Assembly: GCF_910592395.1 (NCBI RefSeq) | Contig: NC_088326.1 | Coordinates: 12,405,001-12,469,000 of the forward strand | DNA: 64,000 bases | Origin: Lineus longissimus | Taxonomy: Eukaryota; Nemertea; Pilidiophora; Heteronemertea; Lineidae | Direction: 5' to 3' | In this document: piece by piece, positions 25,436-35,964 of the stretch | Position numbering within the stretch: position 1 is the first letter of the stretch | Layout: each line of letters starts with the position of its first letter | Made by a program: the position numbers and the translations under genes | Notes under the pieces: generated by a model | Seen by the model: the letters and a program-made list of their open reading frames with translations, nothing else | What the model was told of the DNA's origin: nothing | Databases searched by the model: none

Positions 25436-26012
25436 ACAGCACATTGTTCTGCTCAGGTGCTTCTCACTCTCTTCCATGCTAACTTGAGCCAAGATGTACA
25501 TGCACCCACTGTAGATAATGCACAGTGGGTTCAGCTCTTGTTGGGTTGGATTCATTCATCATGTCGGTAGGTTTGTAATGTATTTTCAAATTTGTGAAGT
25601 GATCGTGACATTAAAACCAATAAAAGAAATAATGTGTTTGTGCCTTTTTTGTGAGTGCAATTCAATGACAGACAGTATAGAAGAGACCATCATCCCAGAT
25701 TGGGTAAATATCGCCATAAAATATGAATACTCTCCCAAACGATGAGAATTCCAACAAAAAAATTTTCCCATTGTCTGAGCCAAACGGACTGCAAGGGTTG
25801 ATAACAACCTTGTACCCAGGGAAAAAAATAAGTTCCTTTTTCACATCTTTGGAGCACAGAAGCAAATGGAGGAAGAATGTCCTGGTTCTAAGGAGGAGGG
25901 TGCTGCGTCACTCAATACAGCATTTCTTGACATACAGTATAGTAGAGACCACCAGCCCAGATGGGGTTAATATCGCCATAAAAGTTCCTCATGTACTGTA
26001 ACAAGCGTTGGT

Positions 26013-26960
26013 ACTCTTGAAGACCGGCCCAAGTATCCTACTAGGAGTAGGCGATGCACCATGTGCACCTGGGACAGCAAGAGGGCCCTTTTGTCATTGA
26101 TAAAGCTTCTTTCTCACTGTACTCTTGAAGACCGGCCCAAGTATCCTACTAGGAGTAGGCGATGCACCCAGGGACGGCATCGGGACCCTTCTGTCTTTGG
26201 TGGAGCTTCTTTCTCACTGTGGACGGGCACAAATACCTCATTGATAAAGCTTCTTTCTCAATGTACTCTTGAAGACCGGCCAAAGTCTCCCCTCTTGGAT
26301 TTGGCGATGCACCCAGGCATGGCATCGGGACCCTTCTGTCTTTGGTGGAGCTTCTTTCTCACTGTGGACGGGCACAAATACCTCATTGATAAAGCTTCTT
26401 TCTCACTGTACTCTTGAAGACCGCCCCAAGTATCCCTTCTAGGAGTAGGCGATGCACCCAGGGACGGCATCGGGACCCTTCTGTCTTTGGTGGAGCTTCT
26501 TTCTCACTGTGGACGGGCACAAATACCTCATTGATAAAGCTTCTTTCTCACTGTACTCTTGAAGACCGGCCCAAGTATCCCCTCTAGGAGTAGGCCATGC
26601 ACCCAGGGATGGCATCGGGACCCTTCTGTCTTTGGTGGAGCTTCTTTCTCACTGTGGACGGGCACAAATACCTCATTGATAAAGCTTCTTTCTCACTGTA
26701 CTCTTGAAGACCGACCCAAGTATCATTCTAGGAGTAGGCGATGCACCCAGGGACGGCATCGGGACCCTTCTGTCTTTGGTGGAGCTTCTCTCTCACTGTG
26801 GACGGGCACAAATACCTCATTGATAAAGCTTCTTTCTCAATGTACTCTTGAAGACCGCCCCAAGTATCCTTTCTAGGAACAGGCGATGCACCCAGGGACG
26901 GCATCGGGACCCTTCTGTCTTTGGTGGAGCTTCTTTCTCACTGTGGACGGGCACAGATAC
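26013..26960 (+). repeat. Tandem array of a ~145-bp unit, about six and a half copies
   Basis: Starts of ACTCTTGAAGACCG recur at 26013, 26121, 26264, 26410, 26555, 26700 and 26844, a period of 143-146 bp after a shorter first unit. Each unit holds TAGGAGTAGGCGATGCACCC, CATCGGGACCCTTCTGTC, GGTGGAGCTTCTTTCTCAC and CATTGATAAAGCTTCTTTC. The period is not a multiple of three, so the short open frames across it are not evidence of coding. A detached piece of the unit sits at about 27263-27318, between the array and the GPCR gene. Confidence 0.92.
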
Positions 26961-27016
26961 CCCACTTCATGCAGGTCATGTTTCTGCGTCAGTACGTATC
27001 AGGAGCACCTTTGAGA

Positions 27017-27100
27017 TACACTCCGGATGCATTAGACCGGCCATGTCCTGTCGCCAGATCCAATTAGGGTGATGCGATGGACTGCCCCGGGAGTCCAATT
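27017..27100 (+). mobile_element. MITE-like element of the CTCCGGACGCA family, copy 1
   Basis: Begins TACACTCCGGATGCATTAG-ACCGGCC and continues GATCCAATTAGGGTGATGCGATGGACTGCCCCGGG. The same order is seen in reverse complement at 56888-56959, and related ends occur at 30341-30496 and 50129. It follows directly after the 145-bp array. Right end not defined. Confidence 0.5.
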
Positions 27101-27262
27101 CTCCCCAGCAAAAGGACAGATGATCCACCAATAACGTTAGAATTTTCTTTATTTCAAAAATAAATTCATACTGGAAGTTTCTTGTAAGTGCCAGTTCTCC
27201 CCAACCAAGGACAGATGTTTAATGAATGACACTCAACAACCTGGTAAAAACACGCGCCTCCC

Positions 27263-27318
27263 AGCGCGGCATCGGGACCCTTCTGTCTTTGGTGGAGCTT
27301 CTTTCTCACTGTGGACGG
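27263..27318 (+). repeat. Detached fragment of the 145-bp tandem unit
   Basis: A stretch of about 50 bp from GCGGCATCGGGACCCTTC through GGTGGAGCTTCTTTCTCAC to GTGGACGGG is essentially identical to the array at 26013-26960. It lies about 280 bp upstream of the GPCR start codon, probably in its promoter or 5' UTR. Confidence 0.85.
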
Positions 27319-27596
27319 GTCTGGCGAAGGCGCAATGACTTGGAACTTGGTTGGGCAATAACTTTCCTATGCAGCACCGGAGAATCATCCGGAACTTTTC
27401 CACTCCTTCTGCACCTACTGCTGGTTACTCCTACGCGAACCAAGCCTTTCCGACCTCGTTAAAAACTGGCGATCACACTAGTAGTTGTATAATTGAGTTG
27501 TCAGATCTTGTGGCGAGGAACACGACAAAGAGTTTGCGGTCCACTTTCAACTAGCTTTGGCTTGTCGGGCACCAAAGTCGCGCAGGACAACTCACC

Positions 27597-29903
27597 ATGG
27601 CGAAGATACATGTAGAAGGCATCGCGGCGCTCAGCATCCATGTTATTGTCTTCGCAGTCTCACTAGTCGTCAATAGCTACATTCTGTACAACTTGATGAA
27701 GAGGAGACTGGTCTTGAAGAAGAATACCCTGATCGCCATCATGGTCTCGCTGAGTTTCGTGGCCGGCACTGTTCTACCGTGTCTGCATTTTGCCAACTTC
27801 AAACTCCAGGGCGACGAAAATGGGCACTCGCTCAACCTCTGTATCGCGACGGAGTTTCTCCAAAACGTCTTCGACGGTGCGTTCTACTCGATGGTGGTCG
27901 TATTCAGCGCGTGGCAGAGCAACGTGGCCAAGGCTTTGACAAGGACTCCACAGAGACTCGCTCCGTACCTCATTGTCATTGGTGTGTCTTTCCTCGTCGT
28001 GCTCATCCTGAATGGTATGGCACTGGCAATCGATTTAACAGATAACGAGGGGAATGGACGTGGTTTCCACTGCGCTGAAATCACCGCGGCCGGGACACCA
28101 ATCACAGATAACGCTAACCTTCCTCTGTTGGCCGCAACAGTCGCCACTCTGATCGGATTCTATATCAGCATCATTCATTTTCTGCAAAAGAAATACATCA
28201 AAACAAGCTGCGAAATCACAAATGGGCCTGTTACATATTCAATCTCCGCTGCCGATTCGATTGGCTATCAATGGCATGTTGGAAAGAAAATGAGTTCGAC
28301 TCGCAGTGAGAATTGCCATTTACGACGGATATCTGACTCAGTAAATGCGATGCCCAACTCTGAACTAGGTGGTCGCAAACACAGTATCTTACGTGAAGTG
28401 TCAACCTGTACGAAGGTATCTTGTATGGATACAGAACACTTTGAAAAAGACACAACAGTTTGTAGGGAGACGAAAGGTAGCCTCTCTTCTTTATCAGTGG
28501 CTCTGGTCTGTTTTTCAACGACGACAGTCACGGCAGGACTTGAAAGTGGAGAGAAGATAGATCGTCAGTCCAACCCTACTGACTTTAATCTGCAAAATGA
28601 TCGCGTAATTGCGTTCTCGCCACAAAAGTGCAAGGCTCTGCGTGAAAATGGCCTGCAATTTGAACGTGAAGACACCTGCAAGGACGATCATTTCCCATAC
28701 AATATGTCCGTCCAATCCAGAAGACGAGAGAACAACAGTCTATACGCAATCGGAGAGTTGGCAGATCGAGAAAATGTGTTGATACCAAGTCCAGGACGAC
28801 AACAAGAAAACCCGAATGCTGGTGACTTGCACTCGAACATGCCATTTCGCGGTTACTGGGAACTTGATGATTCGGACATAGAAACGATCTACCTTGAACG
28901 AGATTGCAGTAAATGCCACGAAAATTACACTAGGCCCCACTTACAGCATTCGGTTGCGTCCAGTTTAGAATCAACCTTTACATCGCAACAACTTCCCAAA
29001 TCATCCAGATCTTATTCCACTGACATGACTGGGGAGTCGTTCAACACCGCTAATGGATCAGTTTCCAAACGCTGGAAAAGTGACGAGGATGAGGAGAGAT
29101 GTGATAGGAAGAGTCGGCGTAAGAGGGCGCGGAAGGCAAAGAGGAGGAACGGTACAACGAAGCCTAGAACTTCTGAGTTGTCCGATGTAGAATCTGCTAA
29201 CTTTGATCTTGAATCGTGTCCACTGCCGCCCCTTCGCCACGGCCGACATTCAGCAGGACAGTGCCCCATTGCACCATATGTCCCACTGTCTTGTCCGGGA
29301 AGCACGCGTGTTAGGAAAGAAATCTATGATAGCAATGTTAGGGCCAGCCCCATCATCACGATAACTCCTAACGACGCCGAGCAGAGCCCCATAGAACAAG
29401 ACACCACAGTTGTGTCAACGCCGAGTAAAAACGTCGTCGAAGTTCGAATTTCAGCAGTAAAGCAACGCACGGATGTCGACAAGTTATTGTTGGCAAGCAG
29501 TCAAAGCCGTAAGAAGATCTCGGTGGCATCTCTAAGACCAGACAACCTTGCAAAGTCGTTCACCTCGGATCGCGACACTCCCTTCTTGAGCTCATCCATG
29601 GATAAACAGACGTGGAATAAAGCCAAACAAGGCGAAAGGTTGATAAAATCAGTGGTGAAGTTTGCCATTTTGTATGTAACTTCTTTGCTCCTTTTTCACT
29701 TTCCGAAAGCGATGTTTTTGGTCGTGCACCCTCACACAGCTCATAGTGACAGCGTCTACAAACTCTTGTCCGCCATTTCCCAAATTTACCACGCTCTGTT
29801 ACCAATCATGTACGGCTTGCTGAACACACGATTCAGAAAATCTCTCACGGCAAGCACTGGTGCCGTGGGTCCTGACACTTTAATGAGACAATCTAGGCAG
29901 TAG
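27597..29903 (+). CDS. Intronless orphan 7TM receptor (class-A-like GPCR) with giant third cytoplasmic loop
   Basis: A 768-residue single-exon protein whose start ATG is in strong context (CACCATGG). Hydrophobic segments fit seven helices: about 9-32, 43-65, 82-106, 122-146, 174-198, 684-712 and 720-745. Cys82 at the top of helix 3 and Cys159 in loop 2 could form the usual disulfide. The helix-3 DRY motif is absent (FSAWQSNVAKAL), and NPxxY is reduced to LLPIMYGLL. The loop between helices 5 and 6 is about 480 residues, hydrophilic, Ser/Thr-rich, with a strongly basic patch (KSRRKRARKAKRR) near the middle. Topology says plasma-membrane receptor, probably G-protein coupled; ligand unknown. The last six codons and stop fall inside a MITE (29884-30100), so the C-terminus is repeat-derived. 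It could be a neuropeptide or amine receptor relative, but no subfamily signature is visible. Confidence 0.8.
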   Translation: MAKIHVEGIAALSIHVIVFAVSLVVNSYILYNLMKRRLVLKKNTLIAIMVSLSFVAGTVLPCLHFANFKLQGDENGHSLNLCIATEFLQNVFDGAFYSMVVVFSAWQSNVAKALTRTPQRLAPYLIVIGVSFLVVLILNGMALAIDLTDNEGNGRGFHCAEITAAGTPITDNANLPLLAATVATLIGFYISIIHFLQKKYIKTSCEITNGPVTYSISAADSIGYQWHVGKKMSSTRSENCHLRRISDSVNAMPNSELGGRKHSILREVSTCTKVSCMDTEHFEKDTTVCRETKGSLSSLSVALVCFSTTTVTAGLESGEKIDRQSNPTDFNLQNDRVIAFSPQKCKALRENGLQFEREDTCKDDHFPYNMSVQSRRRENNSLYAIGELADRENVLIPSPGRQQENPNAGDLHSNMPFRGYWELDDSDIETIYLERDCSKCHENYTRPHLQHSVASSLESTFTSQQLPKSSRSYSTDMTGESFNTANGSVSKRWKSDEDEERCDRKSRRKRARKAKRRNGTTKPRTSELSDVESANFDLESCPLPPLRHGRHSAGQCPIAPYVPLSCPGSTRVRKEIYDSNVRASPIITITPNDAEQSPIEQDTTVVSTPSKNVVEVRISAVKQRTDVDKLLLASSQSRKKISVASLRPDNLAKSFTSDRDTPFLSSSMDKQTWNKAKQGERLIKSVVKFAILYVTSLLLFHFPKAMFLVVHPHTAHSDSVYKLLSAISQIYHALLPIMYGLLNTRFRKSLTASTGAVGPDTLMRQSRQ

Positions 29904-30104
29904 CTGGGCAGGCAAGATAAAATTAAATAAAGTCTCCATGAATAGGGGTCTCTCGCGTCTCACAGTACGTCGAAATGATTCATGCTTGTACGAGGAATAT
30001 ATTTAGTACTGAATCTGACATGACCCAGGGCCCTTACTGTGTATATCAGTCACCTGAAGATGGCTCAATTAGCCCCTCTGCCCCTCCCGGTAGTCCCCCT
30101 TTAA
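29880..30104 (+). mobile_element. TTAA-flanked MITE (piggyBac-like target site), copy 1, overlapping the GPCR stop codon
   Basis: TTAA at 29880-29883 and 30101-30104 bracket 217 bp that align along their length with 47245-47467. Shared blocks include AGGCAG(T/G)AGC, GGGGTCTCTC, CATGCTTGTAC / CACGCTTGTAC, TGACCCAG and a right end AGTYCCCCT. TTAA target duplication is the hallmark of piggyBac-type transposition. There is no coding capacity. The GPCR frame enters the element and terminates at the TAG in CTAGGCAGTAG. Confidence 0.65.
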
Positions 30105-30340
30105 GATGTAATTTCCGTTAAATGGAGTGCGCATTGAAGCTTCTCGCTCCAAAGGCTGCCTGCCGGAAGGAAATTTTAAAACATTCCATGGACATAATGA
30201 CTGTCGCCCCAGGTGATCGCCCACTTGTCTTCGCCAGAAAGTATATGTTGGGTAATAATAAAATGTATGACGATGCTATTTCCGCTGACACTAGTCAAAT
30301 TAACAGCTCCGATTTTTTAATTTTACTTAAGTGGGTAGCC

Positions 30341-30496
30341 TACTCCGGACGCAGTGGACCGCAGTGTCGCTCCCGTACCCTAACCATGAGGAGACCAAAA
30401 TAATTGGGATGGCGCGATGGGCAGCCCATGGAGTGCAATCACGTCATCCTAGTTTAGGGAGAGGAACGAGGCCGGTCCACTGCAGTCCGGAATGTA
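30341..30496. mobile_element. MITE-like element of the CTCCGGACGCA family, copy 2 (both ends present)
   Basis: Left end TACTCCGGACGCAGTGGACC and right end GGTCCACTGCAGTCCGGA are inverted repeats over about 18 bp, enclosing about 115 bp. The right part read in reverse (GTGGACCGGCCTCGTTCCTC) matches 50133-50165 closely. Non-autonomous DNA transposon by structure; superfamily not assigned. Confidence 0.65.
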
Positions 30497-30959
30497 ACTG
30501 TGAGTGGGCAGTGAGGTGTTATTTTTGTTAATACAGCTAGGCTGAGGGGTACGTGCTAATGGCAAAAATGAATTTTTGTGTGAAGTGTCACATTACCTTA
30601 GAAATCGGCCTTATAGCCTTATAACCAGCATAGAATAAATGCTGTTACCAATTTGTGCTCGCAAGAGGACGATCATCCTGACTCTCATGCGTTTGCGTCA
30701 CCACTACATTGCGGTCAAGATGGAGGACGAACCACCCACGTCGATCGACGCCGCGGCCCCAATACCCCCTCTTTGAACTGGTTATCGGAGTCGCAGGGAC
30801 GAAACAAAGGAACTACGCCATCGCCATCTTTAGGGCGAGGGTGGAACTGAAAACACTTAAAACTGTTAAAAATATCTAGCCCAATACCATTAAGCCCCGG
30901 GTGGTGTCGCTGAGGATGTAATGTACTCAAGAGTGGTTGAATAGTGTTAACTTGTCGGA

Positions 30960-33000
30960 AAACTTGGCCTTTCAAGGTTGTGTCAATGTCTTCCCAACCT
31001 GACCAGATAACCAGCTGGAAGAGGTTGGTTGTTACGTAGGCTGTCCTGTCGTCTCCAAAGTTTATTAGTGGCAACCTTGGTATATTTTTAAGGTTGTGTA
31101 AAGGTCTTCCCAACCTGACCAGATAACCAGCTGGCAGAGGCTGTTTGGCCCTTGTCTCTTGCCTGTGGCGTCTTTGTAGAGTTGTCCATTAAACACTCCT
31201 GTCTCCCGGTTAAAACTTGGTGAGAAAAATGAGTGATCCTTATAATCCAATCTTGCCAGAGTGAGCAGTCCTTCTCGATGGTTTAGGAAGCGATATATGC
31301 CATAGCAACAGCTGATAACAAGTCTTTGACGGAGTGTAGCCTCGACACGCAAACAACAGAGATGGTCATCAGATACTTTGAGAAGGACTTCGTGATGATG
31401 TGATTCAAAAGCAAACGAGGACTGACGACGAATTTGAGGGCTTCTTTACAAAATTACACTGTAGACAGATTGATCAATGATGTCTTTTTGGTGGCACGTT
31501 CTGCATACGAGAAAGGACTTTGGGATGATTCACCCACCAGTCTCCTAAGATGACTGTGGTCCCAAGTCGTACTCAAGTTGTACTTAAAAGAGTTGTCAGG
31601 TAGATATGGATAGGCTACTACCAGTCTCGTGAGATAAGATAACCAGCTGGCAGAGGTTGGTTGTTCCATTGTCCGTCCTTGTGAGATGATTACCATGGTA
31701 CAACCAAATCAGTTGTCTTGTATCACAGTGTAATGTTGTCTTGTACAGCTAGAGGACCCTCTGAAGGTTGTGTCAATGTCTTCCCAACCTGACCAGATAA
31801 CCAGCTGGAAGAGGTTGGTTTGTTACGTAGGCTGTCCTGTCGTCTCCAAAGTTTATTAGTGGTAACCTTGGTATATTTTTTAAGTTGTGTCAAGGTCTTC
31901 CAAACCTGACCAGATAACCAGCTGACAGAGGGTAGTTGTTTCAGAGTTTTTAGGTTGTGTCAAGGCCTTCACAATCTGAATAGATAAGCAGCTGGCAGAG
32001 GTTGATTGTCTCGTCATCAAAGACAGAAAGATATCGGGATTTCACCAATCTCAATTGCAACTGTACCAAGTTGTACTTAAAAGAGCTGTTAGGTAGATAT
32101 GGGTCGGCTACTGCCAGTCTCGTGAGATCAGATAACCAGCTGTCAGAGGTTGGTTGTTCCATTGTCCATCCTTGTGAGATGATTACCATGGTACAACCAA
32201 ATCAGTTGTCTTGTATCACAGTGTAATGTTGTCTTGTACAGCTAAAGGACCCTTTGAAGGTTGTGTCAATGTCTTCCCAACCTGACCAGATAACCAGCTG
32301 GAAGAGGTTGGTTGTTACGTAGGCTGTCCTGTCGTCTCCAAAGTTTATTTGTGGCAACCTTGGTATATTTTTTAAGGTTGTGTCAATGTCTTCCCAACCT
32401 GACCAGATAACCAGCTGGAAGAGGTTGGTTGTTACGTAGGCTGTCCTGTCGTCTCCAAAGTTTATTTGTGGCAACCTTGGTATATTTTTTAAGGTTGTGT
32501 CAATGTCTTCCCAACCTGACCAGATAACCAGCTGGAAGAGGTTGGTTGTTACGTAGGCTGTCCTGTCGTCTCCAAAGTTTATTAGTGGCAACCTTGGTAT
32601 ATTTTTTAAGGTTGTGTCAAGGTCTTCCCAACCTGACCAGATAACCAGCTGGAAGAGGTTGGTTGTTACGTAGGCTGTCCTGTCGTCTCCAAAGTTTATT
32701 TGTGGCAACCTTGGTATATTTTTTAAGGTTGTGTCAATGTCTTCCCAACCTGACCAGATAACCAGCTGGAAGAGGTTGGTTGTTACGTAGGCTGTCCTGT
32801 CGTCTCCAAAGTTTATTTGTGGCAACCTTGGTATATTTTTTAAGGTTGTGTCAAGGTCTTCCCAACCTGACCAGATAACCAGCTGGCAGAGGCTGTTTGT
32901 TTCATTGCCTCTCCTTGCCTGTGGCGTCTTTGTAGAGTTGTCCATTAAACACTCCTGTCTCCCGGTTAAAACTTGGTGAGAAAAATAAGTGATGAGGTGC
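30960..33000. repeat. Nested minisatellite complex with a 117-bp unit and ~500-bp higher-order duplications
   Basis: Perfectly spaced 117-bp units start (AAGGTTGTGTCAA) at 32257, 32374, 32491, 32608, 32725 and 32842. Earlier copies lie at 30970-31110 and 31760-31930. The core GATAACCAGCTGGMAGAGG recurs through the block, including in units that are otherwise different (31637, 31985, 32130). A flank ending in the segment from GGCGTCTTTGTAGAGTTG to AAACTTGGTGAGAAAAA occurs after both the 30970 and the 32842 copies. A block with AAGAGYTGTYAGGTAGATATGG...CCATGGTACAACCAAATC occurs twice (about 31590-31760 and 32085-32245). On the minus strand the 117-bp unit encodes a 39-residue repeat without stops (32202-32945). 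Confidence 0.9.
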
Positions 33001-34063
33001 GAGTGATGAAAAATAAGTGATAAGGACCTCTTCAGGTCCCCGGAGAAAATGTTAGGTTGGGTGTGGGGTGTGAAACACTGGCTGCTAAGATGTTGACATT
33101 GCCTAGTTTTTGGCTCCTATATGAACCCTGGTACCTTCAGGATTTTTAGAAAGACAGGGCTTCAAAAGAGACAAAAGTGGTAACTGATCCCCTCCTGCCG
33201 GATTCATGGGCGAAAATGGTTTCATTCGTCACTTGTTTGCCGGGGTCAGTTGGTGGTACCTTTGATCGCAGGGACCTATGATCCAATAAGGAAACTACTC
33301 GAGTGGCTGCTCGGAGTCAGAAAGCAGTTTTTTATTCATCATATATCGCACATATCCCCGAATTACAAAGAAAATGATGAAAAAGGCCAGCTTTGTAATT
33401 TTTTTACCCAAATCCTTTCATGACATAAAGACTTCTGACTTCATGATGTCGCAACCTCACATCATCGTCGTGACGCTGCGTCGTGGCTGAATTCAAGTAA
33501 TAATGTAACTAAAGACAATCAAAATGGCACAAATGGGTAATTTCACGAGATTGCCAGAGATTATTTCTTGCGTGATCCAGATATTTTAATCGCATGGGCA
33601 GATCACTCTCCTTGGTATTTGTATTTGCGATATTCGTTTCATGTCCCAAACAGCAATAAACAAATGGCTGGTAAAAAAAACTATTGCGAGATCAAGTAAG
33701 AGGTGCATTATCTTGCTTTGAGCAGGGCGACCTGGAAGTCGCTTCATAAATATCAAATCAAACAATTGTATCGTAAAGTATTTCCATGGCAGTAGAAATA
33801 AATGACCATGATGCACCTTGATATACCAATATTGCAAACAAGTCGTATCAATTGCTATCGCGCCGACAAGTCCTCCATCCCCGATAATAACGTCTCTTCA
33901 TCGTTATCGACGACGTTCCGATAGAAGTGCGCCATCTGTTCATCTTGTGGCAAACCACACGTTCCGTTCCAGTATGCGGAGTGAAAACTATGCGTCTGAA
34001 AATGGAAAATGTACGATTAGTTTTGTCAATGGCGGAGACTGGCCTCCTAAACCCTGGCAGCAA

Positions 34064-34430
34064 CCAGTCTAGTAGAAGGAAAACTGCCCAATAGCTTTGA
34101 TCAGTAGCCAGTCTAGGAGAAAGGAAACTGCCCAATAGCTTTGATCAGTAGCCAGTCTAGGAGAAGGAAAACTGCCCAATAGCTTTGATCCGTAGCCAGT
34201 CTGGGAGAAAGGAAACTGCCCAATAGCTTTGATCAGTAGCCAGTCTAGGAGAAAGGAAACTGCCCAATAGCTTTGATCAGTAGCCAGTCTAGTAGAAGGA
34301 AAACTGCCCAATAGCTTTGATCAGTAGCCAGTCTAGTAGAAGGAAAACTGCCCAATAGCTTTGATCAGTAGCCAGTCTAGTAGAAGGAAAACTGCCCAAT
34401 AGCTTTGATCAGTAGCCAGTCTAGGATAAG
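34064..34430. repeat. 44-bp tandem repeat, about eight copies
   Basis: Unit CCAGTCTAGKAGAARGRAAA-CTGCCCAATAGCTTTGATCAGTAG recurs every 44 bp from 34064 (34064, 34108, 34152 and on). Copies differ at a few positions. It lies about 110 bp past the 3' end of the Pinocchio-like gene. Confidence 0.95.
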
Positions 34431-34542
34431 GAAAACATCAACATCAAAATGGTTAAAACGGAAATGATGGGCCATGAAACTATGGCCCCTAACCACAACA
34501 TCACGCATCACAACAGCAAGTGGCAGTTAGAAATTTGAATAA

Positions 34543-35951
34543 TCAATATGGCATCAGCCGGTGGAAGTCCCACAACAATGGGTCATGTGAGGTGCTATGC
34601 ACCCGCAGCGAGAGGGATAAATTCTAAAAGCACTGATCAGGACAAGAGACGAATCCAGTAAAATAAGACGTACCATTTTGATGTCGCGTCTCCAAACTTG
34701 GCCACAATTTCCGAGACATATTGGGCAAGGTCTGACCAGGGCATGCCCCCCACACTCCACACAGTCCATACTCCATTGGTTCAGGAACCAACATGCCCTA
34801 CAACTGCAAGAAAGAAAATGAAGAAGATATAGGATGAAAGCAAGAGGCATTTTCAATTTTCTCATACAGGGCTCGAGCTATATTTGATGTGGACAATTGA
34901 TCGTGGGTAAATGTTTCCCAGATTTGACAATGCATCCCACTTTGAGCGAACTGACGCTCATTTATACAAGGCTGGATTTCTTCATCAATCCTATGCCGAG
35001 AAAGTAGGTTACTTTCTAAACTAAGGAGGATTATGACCAAATTTGACCCATCACAGCAAAACTAGGTGCATGTTGCAAGGAAGATGAGCCTAAGAGATAC
35101 CAGGAACTTCATCAAAGAAATTTAAACAGTAGTTTTAACTCTTGAGCTCAAAATGTTACGGACAATGAATAAATGAATAGCCCAAAGAATAACTCACCTT
35201 GAGCAAGTATTCATCATCTGTTTATATTCATCACTCTCAACTAAATTTCCCACTGCTTCCTTCGTGATCTCCTTCACTGTTTGGTCGTAGTCCGCCGAGG
35301 GAAGCTTCTGGGCGAAGTACGGAGGTGGCGCAGGATTGACTGACGGTTCTGGGTCACGACTCCCGCCAAGGGCAACGGCACCAACTACAAATACAGTGAG
35401 AGCAAAAGATGCGGAGCTGTCAGTAAGGAGCCAAGAAAATAGCTTATTCAGTGGTGACAATAGGGCCTGTGTTTGATCCCGGGGATAACCCAGGGTTTGT
35501 ATTCCGGATGAACCAGCATGTATTTTAGGAAGTAAAATTCCTGGCTTTTCAGTGAGAATGAGACTTAATAAAATCAAGGCTCCTTGTATCTGGTGTCTAT
35601 GCCAGAGCAAATAAAAGAACCGACCAAGTGAGAAGCATGAGTAGCTTGCGTGGACTCCCCTTCCTTTGCCAAAAGGCCCTGGACATAATGGTCAACAACA
35701 GGACTGACAAATCAGCTGGTATCAGTTGGCTGAATATCAATTCGAAACGCACCTTGTTCCGTCTCGTCGACATCCATGTCGTCCTCGTTATTTGTTGCCT
35801 CGCTGTCTCCCTCGTCGTCATATACGCCAGAGTCCGGGTCGTCTTCTTGGTCGGACTCCACCTTGTGGCCGTCGCGATAACTAACTGAAAAAGTATCGTT
35901 CAGAAATTCAATGTCTGCTTCAGAGAGAGAGGAGTTTTTCAGTTGCCCCAT
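34543..35951 (-). CDS. Pinocchio-like cysteine-rich protein
   Basis: Four minus-strand exons join in phase: 35951-35753, 35384-35198, 34803-34674 and 34623-34543, giving 198 residues. Residues 1-66 begin MGQLKNSS (possible N-myristoylation site) and are acidic (ESDQEDDPD, NNEDDMDVDE). The middle is proline-rich then helical. Exon 3 carries the diagnostic module: (N)TCSSCRACWFLNQ, DCVECGGHALVRPCPICLG, NCGQVWRRDIKM, with paired cysteines spaced as in the Pinocchio family (C..C, DC.ECGG, RPCP.C.G.CG..W.RD). In Drosophila, pinocchio (smell impaired 21F) affects olfaction; biochemical function is unclear, and the cysteines suggest zinc binding. Start chosen at the first ATG (35951). The last exon (ending HRLMPY) is the least certain: it follows acceptor CTTTTAG and does not resemble the family C-terminus as I recall it. 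Confidence 0.62.
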
Positions 35952-35964
35952 GACCACAAGGGTA

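Noticed and set aside
26061-27072. Repeated open frames across the 145-bp array (for example HRDPSVFGGASFSLWTG)
   Set aside because: Unit length is not a multiple of three and frames shift between units, so the peptides reflect the DNA repeat.
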